Source of the DNA: Nostoc sphaeroides
Lineage (GTDB): Bacteria; Cyanobacteriota; Cyanobacteriia; Cyanobacteriales; Nostocaceae
Assembly: GCF_003443655.1 (NCBI RefSeq)
Contig: NZ_CP031941.1
Span: 2,413,501 to 2,477,500, forward strand
Length of the DNA stretch: 64,000 nucleotides
Direction of reading: 5' to 3'
Shown here: in pieces, positions 53,783 to 63,127 of the stretch
Layout: each line of letters opens with the position of its first letter
Numbering within the stretch: the first letter of the stretch is position 1
Program-made: the position numbers and the translations under genes
Notes under the pieces: model-generated
The model's input: only the letters and a program-made list of their open reading frames with translations
Database searches by the model: none
Told to the model about the DNA's origin: nothing

Positions 53783-54730
53783 ATGCGCCTAGAGCAGTTG
53801 CAAGCCTTTCTGGCGATCGCACAAACCGGCAGCTTTCAACAAGCAGCGCGAACATGTGGTATTACCCAATCGACTATTAGTCGCCAAATCCAGGCATTAG
53901 AAGCAGATTTGGGTGTAGAACTGTTTCACAGAACTAGTCACGCCAAATTGACACTGGCAGGTGAATCTTTACTACCCCGTGCCCGCAAAATTTGCCAAGA
54001 ATGGCAGATAGCTACAGAAGAATTAGCCGATTTAATCGCCGGAAAGCAACCAGAACTTTGCATTGCCGCGATTCACTCAGTATGCGGATCTTACTTACCC
54101 CCAGTGTTGCAAAAATTTTGTCATGATTATCCAGATGTGCAATTGCGGGTGACTTCATTGGGAAGCGATCGCGCCCTGAAAGTCCTCAAAGATGGATTGG
54201 TGGATTTAGCAATTGTGATGAATAATCGCTTTTTAATCACTGGTAGAGAAATGGTGGTAGAAGTACTTTATGATGAACCGATAGAAGTTCTAACCGCCGC
54301 CAATCATCCCCTAGCCCAATATGAATACGTCCCTTGGTCGGAGCTAATTCGTTATCCCCAAGTGGTTTTTAAAGATGGTTATGGGATGCAGCGTTTAATA
54401 CAAGATAAATTTGAGCGAATGGAAGCTACACTCCAAGCGGCTTTAGAGGTAAATACCCTAGATGCCTTTCGGGGAGTGGTGCGCCAAGGAGAACTGATAG
54501 CTTTGCTACCTCAATCAGCATTAGTGGAAGCTCGTCTTGACCCTACCCTAGCGATTCGTTCCTTAGCCAGCAATAATACTACTGGTTTAGCAGATGGTTC
54601 CAGTTTGACTCGTCGGGTAGTTATGGTAACAACTCAAGACCGACTGCAAATTCCCCCCATTAAGCACTTTTGGCAACTCGTGCGCGAAAATATCCCACTG
54701 CAAATTGACCAGCAGCGATCGGCTTCTTAA
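53783..54730 (+). CDS. ntcB: LysR-family nitrate-assimilation activator NtcB
   Basis: NtcB is the LysR-type activator that, with NtcA, turns on the nir operon when nitrate or nitrite is present. The 315-residue protein has the N-terminal winged HTH (MRLEQLQAFLAIAQTGSFQQAARTCGITQSTISRQIQALEADLGVELFHR) and a typical effector domain from about residue 90. Assignment as NtcB rests on the LysR type plus its place in the nitrate cluster next to cnaT, and on an NtcA box 65 bp upstream. A candidate binding site for it is seen upstream of nirA. Confidence 0.9.
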   Translation: MRLEQLQAFLAIAQTGSFQQAARTCGITQSTISRQIQALEADLGVELFHRTSHAKLTLAGESLLPRARKICQEWQIATEELADLIAGKQPELCIAAIHSVCGSYLPPVLQKFCHDYPDVQLRVTSLGSDRALKVLKDGLVDLAIVMNNRFLITGREMVVEVLYDEPIEVLTAANHPLAQYEYVPWSELIRYPQVVFKDGYGMQRLIQDKFERMEATLQAALEVNTLDAFRGVVRQGELIALLPQSALVEARLDPTLAIRSLASNNTTGLADGSSLTRRVVMVTTQDRLQIPPIKHFWQLVRENIPLQIDQQRSAS

Positions 54731-54802
54731 GGGTCATTAGTCATTGGTCATTAGTCATTTTCGGTTATTCACAAATGACAAAGCACAAAGGACAAAGTAC
54801 AA

Positions 54803-55864
54803 ATGAGCAATGTATTTCGGGAATTACTGAAAAAAGTAGGTAGCGGAAACCACACAGGTGAGAATTTAACTCGTGCCGAAGCAGCCACCGCCATTAAAAT
54901 GATGCTGCTGGGTGAAGCTACACCAGCCCAAATCGGAGCGTTTTTGATTGCTCATCGAATCAAACGCCCCACGGGGGAAGAGTTAGCGGGAATGTTGGAT
55001 GCTTATGATGAACTGGGGCCAAAACTGCAACCAATCGTCTCTCAAAGACCAGCGATCGCTCTTGGTATCCCTTATGATGGCAGAACCCGCACAGCACCAA
55101 TTAGTCCGGTAATAGCTTTACTACTCGCCACAGTTGGCCAACCAGTGGTAATGCATGGTGGCGATCGCCTCCCAACTAAGTACGGCTTACCTCTAATAGA
55201 TATTTGGCAAGGTTTAGGAGTCGATTGGACTGTCGTACCACTAGCAAAAACCCAACAAGTGTTTGAGCAAACGGGAATCGGCTTTATTTATCTACCTCAG
55301 CATTTTCCCTTAGCTAAAAGTATTTGGGAATACCGCGACCAACTTGGCAAACGTCCGCCATTGGCGACAATGGAGCTAATCTGGTGTCCTTATGCCGGGG
55401 ATGCTCACGTAATTGCTGGGTTTGTGCATCCGCCGACAGAAGGGATGTTTCAGATAGCTTTGGGGCTGCGGGGAGTAACAAAATTTACATTCGTAAAAGG
55501 ATTGGAAGGTAGTTGCGACTTACCGCGCGATCGCACTGCAATCATCAGCTTATCTTCATCTGTAGCATCCCAAGAGGTAGAACGATTACACCTCGTACCG
55601 CGTGATTACGGCTTTACTACCAAGAACGTACCCCTTGGAACTACTGAAGAACTAGTGGCGGATATGCAGAAGGTTTTGGCAGGTGAACCAGGCGAACTAA
55701 TGCAAACAGCCTTGTGGAATGGCGGATTTTACCTATGGCGGAGTGGTATTTGTCCAAATATGCCAGAGGGTTTAGCTAAGGCAGAAGAATTATTAACCAA
55801 TGGTGCAGTAGCAGCTAAACTCCAAGAACTCAACTTTAGGGTGTTAGCGACTTCTCCAAAATAG
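54803..55864 (+). CDS. cnaT: CnaT, anthranilate phosphoribosyltransferase-like regulator of the nir operon
   Basis: A 353-residue member of the TrpD/glycosyl-transferase family 3 fold: helical domain NLTRAEAATAIKMMLLGEATPAQIGAFLIAHRIKRPTGEELAGM and a catalytic-type domain with VVMHGGDRLPTKYGLPLIDIWQGLG. The usual TrpD GTGGD and KHGNR motifs are altered (HGGDRLPTKYG), as expected for a regulator. In Anabaena the cnaT gene lies beside ntcB and is required for nir operon expression. It follows ntcB by about 70 bp, with the ATG preceded by heptamer-like 'acaaagtacaaatg'. Its 3' end overlaps the convergent LCP gene by 29 bp. Confidence 0.87.
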   Translation: MSNVFRELLKKVGSGNHTGENLTRAEAATAIKMMLLGEATPAQIGAFLIAHRIKRPTGEELAGMLDAYDELGPKLQPIVSQRPAIALGIPYDGRTRTAPISPVIALLLATVGQPVVMHGGDRLPTKYGLPLIDIWQGLGVDWTVVPLAKTQQVFEQTGIGFIYLPQHFPLAKSIWEYRDQLGKRPPLATMELIWCPYAGDAHVIAGFVHPPTEGMFQIALGLRGVTKFTFVKGLEGSCDLPRDRTAIISLSSSVASQEVERLHLVPRDYGFTTKNVPLGTTEELVADMQKVLAGEPGELMQTALWNGGFYLWRSGICPNMPEGLAKAEELLTNGAVAAKLQELNFRVLATSPK

Positions 55865-57278
55865 ATTTTTGTTGCAACCAATCCTGACCGACTTGAATAC
55901 TGATATCTGAGCCAAGGTTGCCAGTACTTTCTACACGCACTTCGCCAAACCCTAAAGTGTCACGAATTGCTTCGGCACTGTCACCATCTCCTTGCTGGGC
56001 GACAATATGAGTCACATCTAGAGGTTCACCCCATGCCTTGGCTACATAGATATTGCGATATCCAGATTTTTCCAAGGCTCTAATCAATGGTCGCAGGTTA
56101 GAGCGATCGCCACCTGTACTATCTTGAATTGCTACACGTAAAGAATGTGGGTCAGTCGCAGTAGCCTGCTGTTCCTGTTCTGACTCCAAACCAAAGTGTT
56201 GAGCCATCAGTTTGGCAATACCATTTTTGTTAGGCAACCAATAGCTAGCATCAAACTCATTCTTCTCGCTAAAGCGACCTGGCAGCATTAACATCTGCAT
56301 ATTAGAGCGATTTGTTCGCACCCCAAAACCCATTAGCGCCACTAATTCTTCAACCGTCAAGTTGGTATCAATGTGGTCTTTAACTACATCAAGAACTTTA
56401 GGTAATTGAGTTACAGTAGCTGGGTTGAGTGTTTGATCCATCAAAGCCCGCATGACCATTTGCTGGCGCTGAATGCGACCAATATCTCCGAGTTCGTCAT
56501 GGCGAAACCGCAGCAATTGAAGTGTCTGTTCGCCGTTGAGATGCTGCTTACCCGCCTTCAAATTGATGTACAAATGCTGAGAATCATCTTGGTACTTCAT
56601 ATCTTTGGGGACATAAACTGTCACGCCACCCAAAGCATCAATTAGCTTGGCAACTCCGAGAACATTAATTCGCACATAGCGATCAATTCCGGCGCCACCT
56701 AAGAGATTACTGACGGTTCTGGCAGTCAAAGCTGGCCCACCTTCAATATTAGCGGCATTAATTTTTCTCACCCCATACCCCTCTATTTCTGTACGGGTAT
56801 CTCTGGGAACCGAGAGCATAACTATTTTTTTCGTCTCTGGATCAAATTTGACCAAGAGCATCACATCAGCAAGACCATCAAAGGAGTTTACTTGGGGCAG
56901 ATATCTAAGGTTTTTGGTTTCTTCGGGAGGATTTTGCACATCTGGAGGAAGTACACTCATCCCCATAACCAAGAGATTCACCGGGCGAGTTAATTCTGAA
57001 AATTGCAGCACACCTCCAGAAATGCGATCGCCATCAAAGACCGCCTCATCCTGTGGACTTAGCTGGGCTTGTTGCAAAGGTGTACTGGTCAAAGACACCG
57101 CCAAAAGCGCCCCTGCTGTTGCTGACACCATTGCAATCCCACTCATACCTACCCAAAACCATAGCCAACGCCCGGATTTCGAGTTATGGGAAAGGGGAAT
57201 TCTTTTACTGGACTTTGAGGCTTTTCCCGACTGGTTTTCTTCCGCCGAACTTCTTTGAATGGTCACAGACTTCCTCAC
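55836..57278 (-). CDS. LytR-CpsA-Psr (LCP) family protein
   Basis: LCP proteins transfer lipid-linked glycopolymers to the cell wall. The 480-residue protein has a Ser/Lys-rich cytoplasmic tail, one membrane helix (about residues 38-62, FWVGMSGIAMVSATAGALLAVSL), the LCP domain (about 95-330) with the polyprenyl-phosphate-binding arginines in MLSVPRDTRTEIEGYGVRKINAANIEGG and RFRHDELGDIGRIQRQQMVM, and a C-terminal LytR_C domain (about 385-475, LRVAIQDSTGG...LIRALEKSGYRNIYVAKAWGE). The start is a GTG at 57278. It is convergent with cnaT. Confidence 0.92.
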   Translation of the reverse strand: MRKSVTIQRSSAEENQSGKASKSSKRIPLSHNSKSGRWLWFWVGMSGIAMVSATAGALLAVSLTSTPLQQAQLSPQDEAVFDGDRISGGVLQFSELTRPVNLLVMGMSVLPPDVQNPPEETKNLRYLPQVNSFDGLADVMLLVKFDPETKKIVMLSVPRDTRTEIEGYGVRKINAANIEGGPALTARTVSNLLGGAGIDRYVRINVLGVAKLIDALGGVTVYVPKDMKYQDDSQHLYINLKAGKQHLNGEQTLQLLRFRHDELGDIGRIQRQQMVMRALMDQTLNPATVTQLPKVLDVVKDHIDTNLTVEELVALMGFGVRTNRSNMQMLMLPGRFSEKNEFDASYWLPNKNGIAKLMAQHFGLESEQEQQATATDPHSLRVAIQDSTGGDRSNLRPLIRALEKSGYRNIYVAKAWGEPLDVTHIVAQQGDGDSAEAIRDTLGFGEVRVESTGNLGSDISIQVGQDWLQQKSILEKSLTP

Positions 57279-57552
57279 ACTTACTCAATAATCAAATTCG
57301 GTAAATTTGCAAACTAAAAACATCCAAACAAATCAACCCATAATAACTAACTCTTAATTATCAGTGCTAATTTTTTTAATGTAGTGTCAACCACAACACT
57401 TATAGCAGCATTTTTCCTTCTTTTGGGCCAACCTAGAGATGTTTTACTGAAGTATGGCAATAATAAACTGGATTTGACTAGATATATAGATAAATCAACA
57501 GTAATTTTTTAGGAAATAGGTAAAACTACTGAAAATTTCTCACCCTAAAAAA
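57279..57552. other. Spacer between the LCP gene and the small membrane protein gene
   Basis: About 270 bp, A/T-rich, containing no gene or repeat that I recognise. Both neighbours are on the - strand, so it should carry the promoter of the LCP gene. Confidence 0.4.
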
Positions 57553-58059
57553 TTAAGATAAGTACTTTCCTAGTACTCGTTCGGCTAAGGTAGTAAACCC
57601 TGGTAAACGCCCAGATTTTCCCTGGATTAGGCGCAAAATCAACCAGAGACTTACTAAAAAGTAACCCGACGTAAGAAAACTATTCAGGATAAAAAGACGT
57701 AGCCCAAAAAAATCTGAAGTTGCTGCTCCGGTAGCTAACAATAGATATCCCAACAGCCAAGTAAGCGCCAAAGTAATAGATAGACGGCTAATAGCAAGTT
57801 GTTCCCGACTCCCTTGACCCCGATAGAGAGTCCACAAGGACGGAAAAAAGCCGATGATTGGAATCAAATGTAAAAGCAACTGTGTTTTGGGGATTGGGCA
57901 TGGGGCACTTGTACTGAGCGAAGTCGAAGTATTGGGCATTGGGTATTGGGCATTTGTTATTTCTCCCCCTGCCTCCCCTGCTTCCCCTGCTTCCCCCACT
58001 CCCCACTCCCCACTCCCCACTCCCCACTCCCCATTCTCTTTCGGTTCAAAATTTTCCAT
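57553..58059 (-). CDS. Small membrane protein with a repeat-derived N-terminal segment
   Basis: A 168-residue protein from the ATG at 58059 (MENFEPKE); an upstream in-frame start at 58104 would add 15 residues. Residues about 8-58 (NGEWGVGSGEWGVGEAGEAG..., NAQYPMPNTSTSLSTSAPCPIPK) are translated heptamer and dispersed repeats. The rest has three to four membrane helices (LLLHLIPIIGFFPSLWTLY, LSITLALTWLLGYLLLATG, LFILNSFLTSGYFLVSLWLILRL) and a basic tail. Function unknown. It is divergent from the AI-2E permease gene. Confidence 0.78.
   Translation of the reverse strand: MENFEPKENGEWGVGSGEWGVGEAGEAGEAGGEITNAQYPMPNTSTSLSTSAPCPIPKTQLLLHLIPIIGFFPSLWTLYRGQGSREQLAISRLSITLALTWLLGYLLLATGAATSDFFGLRLFILNSFLTSGYFLVSLWLILRLIQGKSGRLPGFTTLAERVLGKYLS
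57890..58040. repeat. Heptamer and dispersed repeats inside the small membrane protein gene
   Basis: Five copies of actcccc (about 57997-58032), three of ctgcttc/tccccctgc (about 57963-57993), 'gcccaatacccaat' repeats and the dispersed actgagcgaagtcgaagt sequence (57914-57931), all in frame with the gene on the - strand. Confidence 0.88.
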
Positions 58060-58168
58060 TGGGATTAGTCTAACTCCTAAACTAGAAGGATGAATAAGAC
58101 CCATATAGTTAGAGATAATAATCTGTAAAGAAAGATTTTATTTAGTTCTATCCAGCAATCAGCTCAAA

Positions 58169-59344
58169 ATGCAGACACGCAAGCTACTCGACTGGTGGCA
58201 AACATTCACACCAATAGCGCGAATCGGGGCGATCGCGTTATTCCTACCGCTACTAGTTCTTAATGGTTGGGCACTTTCGGTATTTTTTAATTATTTCCAT
58301 TCTCTCATAGTCATTTTAGTTGGAGCCTCAGTGCTAGCATTTCTGCTCAACTACCCCGTGAGCTGGATGGAGCATCATGGTGCTAAACGAGAGCAAGTCG
58401 CTATTTTAGTATTTCTCTTGGCTTTATCGATTTTATTAGCCTTGGGTGTGACACTTTTTCCGTTGGCCCTTACCCAAGCTCAACAATTGGTGGCTCGTTT
58501 ACCAGAGTTAATCGACTCTGGACGCTCTCAGTTAATGATATTAAACGAAAAAGCTGAGACTTATGGTTTACCGATTAACCTTGATGCTCTGGTAGTGCAA
58601 ATCAACGATCGCGTCAAGGGACAATTGCAAGCGATCGCTGGACAAGTTTTGAATCTAGCAGTTGTTACAGTCACTAGCCTGCTAGATATTCTCTTGACGA
58701 TGGTTTTGACTTTCTACCTTTTACAGCATGGGGGTGAACTGTGGGAAAGTTTAGTAGAATGGCTACCCTCTAAATTTCGCGATCCTTTTTCTAAAACAGT
58801 CCGCCTGAGCTTCCAAAATTTCTTCATCACCCAGTTGATTTTATCGACTTGCATGGCATCAGCCCTCATTCCTACCTTTTTGTGGCTGAAAGTGCCATTT
58901 GGTCTACTATTTGGCCTAACTATTGGTTTGATGGCTCTCGTCCCCTTTGGCGGTTCTGTAGGTATCGCCCTGACTACACTATTGGTAGCACTGCAAGATT
59001 TTTCAATGGGTGTGAGAGTCTTGATAGCAGCAGTAATTGTACAGCAAATTCTCGAAAACTTAATTGCCCCCCGAATTTTAGGCAGCTTTACTGGTTTAAA
59101 TCCAGTTTGGATTTTAATTTCGGTCTTAACAGGCGCAAGAATTGGCGGATTGTTGGGGGTAATTGTGGCAGTACCCACGGCTGTTGTGATTAAGACTGCT
59201 TTAAGCGCCTTGCGTCCTGGGAGCCTAAACAGCGAGACAGACGACAGCACCACAGGGGAGATAACTGCACCTATTGCAGCAAACCAGTCCTCGAAAGCTG
59301 ACGCTAACAATACATTGAGTATTTCTGAAGCGACATTACCTTAA
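58169..59344 (+). CDS. AI-2E family transporter (YdiK/PerM type)
   Basis: A 391-residue inner-membrane protein of the AI-2E exporter family, with seven to eight membrane helices: two at the N terminus (residues 16-65), one at 75-95, and the cluster from about 155 to 340. Family signatures include ASVLAFLLNYPVSWMEHHGAKR, LLLTMVLTFYLLQHGGELW, LKVPFGLLFGLTIGLMALVPFGGSVGI and the C-terminal ENLIAPRILGSFTGLNPVWILISVLTGARIGGLLGVIVAVPTA. The substrate is uncertain; members have been linked to signal export, Na+/H+ exchange or polysaccharide-related transport. Ser/Thr-rich tail at the C terminus. Confidence 0.9.
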   Translation: MQTRKLLDWWQTFTPIARIGAIALFLPLLVLNGWALSVFFNYFHSLIVILVGASVLAFLLNYPVSWMEHHGAKREQVAILVFLLALSILLALGVTLFPLALTQAQQLVARLPELIDSGRSQLMILNEKAETYGLPINLDALVVQINDRVKGQLQAIAGQVLNLAVVTVTSLLDILLTMVLTFYLLQHGGELWESLVEWLPSKFRDPFSKTVRLSFQNFFITQLILSTCMASALIPTFLWLKVPFGLLFGLTIGLMALVPFGGSVGIALTTLLVALQDFSMGVRVLIAAVIVQQILENLIAPRILGSFTGLNPVWILISVLTGARIGGLLGVIVAVPTAVVIKTALSALRPGSLNSETDDSTTGEITAPIAANQSSKADANNTLSISEATLP

Positions 59345-59368
59345 GGAGGTAGGAGGCCTTCTGCCTCC

Positions 59369-60697
59369 TCATTGTGGGTCAATGATAGAACCCATAAACA
59401 AAACCCTTCCTGTCTGATTATCCCTAATGGCACAGAAGAATGGACGATCAACAATCATCTCGAATGGTTGCTCTATAGAAATAGAAGTTGTTACTGTTAT
59501 ACCCACTGAAGTAGCCGCAGCCGCTTCCGTGCCTTCTTCGTTAACTTCAACAAAAGTTTTATGCTTAACTTCGCTGATGCTAAGATTTTTACCCATGCCA
59601 GAAAAATTGGCTTTGCTGCTGAAAGCCTCTTCCATGCCTAAGGTTTTTAAGGCGTTATTGAGAGTAACATCATACTCACTTTTAAATCGGGGTAAGCGAA
59701 TAAACCCTTTTTGTTTGCTGAACTGAGTCATCCATTTATCCCAGTTCTCAACCTTCAAGTTTTGATAGAAGGCTTTCAGGTTAGAGTTCTGTTTTGGCAG
59801 GAAAATATAAAAGCTGAATTTCCCATCTTTGCCGTAAGGTAAACTAACAGCCTGAAACTGTTTGCTTTCATAGTATCTATAGTCACCACTTTGTGACATC
59901 ATCGGGTGTTGTTTTGGCTTGCCAGATGTGGTATAAAAAGGGTATGGAGCAGTTTGACTTTTTTCAAATTCTTTACTCCATTTTCCTTTGAAATAAATGG
60001 CATTAATTAAAAACAACACCTGACCTGGTTCAATTTTTTCAATTATCTTAGCGATTTTACCATTAGTATTATCTTTTACCCACTTATTGATAATATTAGG
60101 CGCGGCGGGATCTTGAAAGTTTAAATTGCTGACCTTAGCTTGATAGAAATACTGCGTTCTCTGGAAAAAGTCTGGCTGAAAGCTAAAATTTTTATTTGCC
60201 CAAAGTGAGTTAGCAATCTTCAGTTGCACTTTCGGATCAGAATTGTCTAAAAGCTGGTTTAATGCCGCCTTGTAAGAGGAGTTAATTTCTGATAGATTCA
60301 GCCCCTGTAATTCCAGAGTTTTTGCGATCGCTAGTTGAGTCGTGCCGCTAGCGCCGTTGTAGGTCATAGCTAAAGCGATCGCAACACTCGTTGGTGAGAG
60401 AAAAACATTCTTCTGATCCTGATCCTTTTTCAGAACTTCTGAAAACAGTTTGAAGCCAAACTTATTGCTATCAACAATTTTGGTATCAGTCTTGAGTGTT
60501 TTTTTTTGCAATGGAGTTTCTGGCTGAGGTAAACCAGATTGGGCAAGGGCACTTTTATTACTCTCGATTTGAGAATACCCTAATACACTGCATAAAACAA
60601 CACTTGCGGCTGCCATAGCATAGCGTCTGCCTAGACTAACACCGTAACGTCTTTGCATGAAATTTTCTCTCATACTACTATATTTCTGCGGATTCAT
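59369..60697 (-). CDS. Secreted serpin (serine protease inhibitor)
   Basis: A 442-residue serpin, a family rare and scattered in bacteria. The export signal lies in the first 50 residues (RRYAMAAASVVLCSVLGYSQ; the true start may be the Met at residue 14, 60658). The serpin core runs from NKFGFKLFSEVLK to FMGSIIDPQ, with FLSPTSVAIALAMTYNGASG, VLFLINAIYFKGKW, and the shutter/breach segments. The reactive-centre hinge EEGTEAAAATSVG has small residues at P12-P9 and is of inhibitory type. Counting from the hinge places P1-P1' at Thr-Thr, suggesting an elastase- or subtilisin-like target. It is separated from a secreted subtilase gene on the same strand by about 600 bp. Confidence 0.93.
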   Translation of the reverse strand: MNPQKYSSMRENFMQRRYGVSLGRRYAMAAASVVLCSVLGYSQIESNKSALAQSGLPQPETPLQKKTLKTDTKIVDSNKFGFKLFSEVLKKDQDQKNVFLSPTSVAIALAMTYNGASGTTQLAIAKTLELQGLNLSEINSSYKAALNQLLDNSDPKVQLKIANSLWANKNFSFQPDFFQRTQYFYQAKVSNLNFQDPAAPNIINKWVKDNTNGKIAKIIEKIEPGQVLFLINAIYFKGKWSKEFEKSQTAPYPFYTTSGKPKQHPMMSQSGDYRYYESKQFQAVSLPYGKDGKFSFYIFLPKQNSNLKAFYQNLKVENWDKWMTQFSKQKGFIRLPRFKSEYDVTLNNALKTLGMEEAFSSKANFSGMGKNLSISEVKHKTFVEVNEEGTEAAAATSVGITVTTSISIEQPFEMIVDRPFFCAIRDNQTGRVLFMGSIIDPQ

Positions 60698-61036
60698 TTT
60701 ACCACCTCACTTGCCAAAGATTCCCGATCTGTGATTATGGTTGACGCAGACACTGTGTCAATGATTAACTATTGCATTTGCTCCAATAGAAAAGTGGGAC
60801 TGTTACAGTTTCTGTAACAGCAATTTAGTAACTCAGAGGAATTAAACACAACTGATTAGAGTTGTGAATTCCTAATTGAGGCGATTATGCAGATGAATTA
60901 TGAAAAATCTCGATTTTTCGGAGATGTCTATTTATCTATAAAAGTATTTTAGACTACCTAATCGCAAAATAACCAGCGCTCTTGGTTTTTAAAGATAAAA
61001 TCACGCTTTTCAGTTCACGAAATACCAAGCTTTTAT
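60698..61036. other. A/T-rich region upstream of the serpin gene
   Basis: No gene. A palindromic gttacagtttctgtaac (60799-60815) upstream of the serpin start could be an operator. The remainder shows nothing recognisable. Confidence 0.4.
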
Positions 61037-61176
61037 AGGGACACACGGCTGTCATTGGTGTCAACTTAACGTAAAAGCCATGTCCCGCAAGGAACTGAAG
61101 TTCGAGGCGGGTGAGGAAGCTGAAAGTTTTGCTACTTTTAGCTTAAGTTGACACGTATGCACGGCTGTGCTGCCCT
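61037..61176. mobile_element. MITE-like element, family Z, copy 2
   Basis: The inner element 61058-61154 is bounded by gtgtcaacttaacgtaaaag and its imperfect mirror (…cttttagcttaagttgacac). The outer arms agggacacacggctgtcat and atgcacggctgtgctgccct also pair. It is about half as long inside as copy 1 at 51.3 kb but matches both of its ends, including catgtcccgcaaggaactga. Confidence 0.75.
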
Positions 61177-61302
61177 ATTTCAACAGTTATCAGTTGCATG
61201 ATGTATTTATCCAATTCGTCAGAGTCCCCCACTTCTAACAAGTGGTAGGTTTCAGTGAAGGACAAATCCCCGAAAGAGTTACTGTGATAACTGTTCACTG
61301 AT

Positions 61303-62898
61303 TTAATTGATAGGTACACTCCACCAAGCTAAACTATAGGGTTGAGTCACTTCATTTAACTTTTGACGAAACTGGACGCGGATTTTGTAATTGCCAGCAG
61401 CAGCAACGGGGCAAAAAATATGTTCTACACTATCGATTTGGCTGATTGAGGAGCAAACAGTATCAGCATCTGAATTTTGAGCATTAGCTTTTACTAAGTA
61501 TAGGTCGAGATTATTCAAACCGCGATCGCGGAAATTTTCGCCTACGTCATATCGCTGGTTTTTATTTTTATCGTTGAGTTCTACTAATCGATCCCAACTC
61601 AGAGTCACAGCAACAAAACTCCCCTGCTTTAACGGTTTTGCTAATATATAGTCAACAGACGCTCCAGCATTAACTGTGCGATAATCCCAACCAATGGCAG
61701 GTACAGCCGTTGATGGCTGCCATTGACCGCTACTAAATTGCTGATAAGCGCGAAATACATTTAAATGACCCGCTCCCATTTGAGCATCCAAGGGAATTTT
61801 TGGATCTTTATAAGCATCAGAATCCAGCCAGCTTTGATTTTTTTTATCAATTAATGTCCGGCTCATTCCCAACAGCAAGCCATCACCGCTATCTTGGATT
61901 TTGTCTGCTGAATTCAGCAATACAGCTTTCATTACTTGATAATGGCGAGCATCAATGCTCCAGTGCGGTTGTTTTGTCCGTATCTGTCGGTCAGCAAATT
62001 CTTGCAACAGAGCAACACTAGCCGTAACTTGAGGCGCTGCAAAACTAGTACCTGTAACCTTATTCACTTTGCCATCTGGATTGAGCAAGGGAATATTATT
62101 CCCAGGAGCAACTAAACTGATAGCAGGACGCCCATCAAGATTAAATTCCCTTCCAGCTAGCCTTCCACTCACTCCTTGGTTAGCGCCCGCCAGATTAGCC
62201 ACGTCTACTTTATTAAAAACTTTCCCACGGTGGGATGAAAAAGCCACGTTCATTCCGTTAAAATTATCTGTAGGGATGGGAATACCCCCCTTACCCTGGT
62301 TGCCTGCGATCGCATACAAAACATCATGAACGCGACTAGACCAGTCAACACATAAAGTTAGTAAAGCATTGCCGTCTAAAGTAGCTTCTGGTCTAGGATC
62401 GCGCGTCAGAGGTTCACCAAAACTAAAGTTAATGGCCCGCACATCGCCACCATTTTGTAACGCTATGTGCTGGGCTGATAAGCACTCTTCTGGCTGACCC
62501 ATATTTTTAGTGGAACCCACCGCAGACGAATACAGTCGCGCTCCCGGAGCAACCCCCGGCAAAGCTTTGTCTTGACTCACCATCATCCCAGCGACATTGT
62601 AAGCGTGGGGGTCAACACCGCTATTTGATTTAGCTGGCCCATTGCGTAAGAACACCGCCGCTAAAGATATAGCGCGATTTTTAGACACCGCCTTATCCCA
62701 CCCAAACATTCCAGGCCGGCCAATTTCCACCTGACCAATAGCAACCTTGCGACCGATTAAATTATAAGGAGCTCGGTGTAGCCTCAGAGCATCAATACCA
62801 TTAGTTCCTATAGCAGATTCTAAAGCCGAAGCAATTACCGGCGCACTCAAACAAGAAGCACTTAATCCCCAAATTATCCAGGTTAGTTTTTTAGTCAT
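61303..62898 (-). CDS. Secreted S8-family (subtilase) peptidase with Glu at the catalytic Asp position
   Basis: A 531-residue exported subtilase. The signal peptide covers about residues 1-26 (LTWIIWGLSASCLSAPVIASA). The catalytic His is in DPHAYNVAGMM (His98), the oxyanion Asn in YAIAGNQG (Asn200), and the Ser in TGTSFAAPQVTAS (Ser285). The strand that normally reads VAVIDTG reads VAIGQVEIG, so Glu58 stands where Asp is usual. The C-terminal half (from about residue 385) is a beta-rich domain with an acidic DKNKNQRYDVGENF calcium-binding-like loop and two cysteines. The serpin gene lies downstream on the same strand and may encode its inhibitor. Confidence 0.88.
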   Translation of the reverse strand: MTKKLTWIIWGLSASCLSAPVIASALESAIGTNGIDALRLHRAPYNLIGRKVAIGQVEIGRPGMFGWDKAVSKNRAISLAAVFLRNGPAKSNSGVDPHAYNVAGMMVSQDKALPGVAPGARLYSSAVGSTKNMGQPEECLSAQHIALQNGGDVRAINFSFGEPLTRDPRPEATLDGNALLTLCVDWSSRVHDVLYAIAGNQGKGGIPIPTDNFNGMNVAFSSHRGKVFNKVDVANLAGANQGVSGRLAGREFNLDGRPAISLVAPGNNIPLLNPDGKVNKVTGTSFAAPQVTASVALLQEFADRQIRTKQPHWSIDARHYQVMKAVLLNSADKIQDSGDGLLLGMSRTLIDKKNQSWLDSDAYKDPKIPLDAQMGAGHLNVFRAYQQFSSGQWQPSTAVPAIGWDYRTVNAGASVDYILAKPLKQGSFVAVTLSWDRLVELNDKNKNQRYDVGENFRDRGLNNLDLYLVKANAQNSDADTVCSSISQIDSVEHIFCPVAAAGNYKIRVQFRQKLNEVTQPYSLAWWSVPIN

Positions 62899-62904
62899 TT
62901 GTTA

Positions 62905-63015
62905 TTAGTCAAGAGTTAGGAGTTAGGAGTTAGGAGTTAGGAGTTAGGAGTTAGGAGTTAGGAGTTAGGAGTTAGGAGTTAGGAGTTAGGAGTTAGGAGT
63001 TAGGAGTTAGGAGTT
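62905..63015. repeat. Heptamer array (taggagt)n
   Basis: About fifteen uninterrupted copies of taggagt from about 62911 to 63014, preceded by 'ttattagtcaagagt'. It lies between the divergent subtilase and rpe genes and must overlap or displace their promoters. Confidence 0.95.
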
Positions 63016-63127
63016 ATTATTCTCCCTCATCTCCCCACTCCCAAAAAATCCGGGATCAAAATTATGAGTCTTGCTCAATGTTTTGTTACAATGCTTACAG
63101 ACGAGGACGCTTAAAAATCCACTAGCC

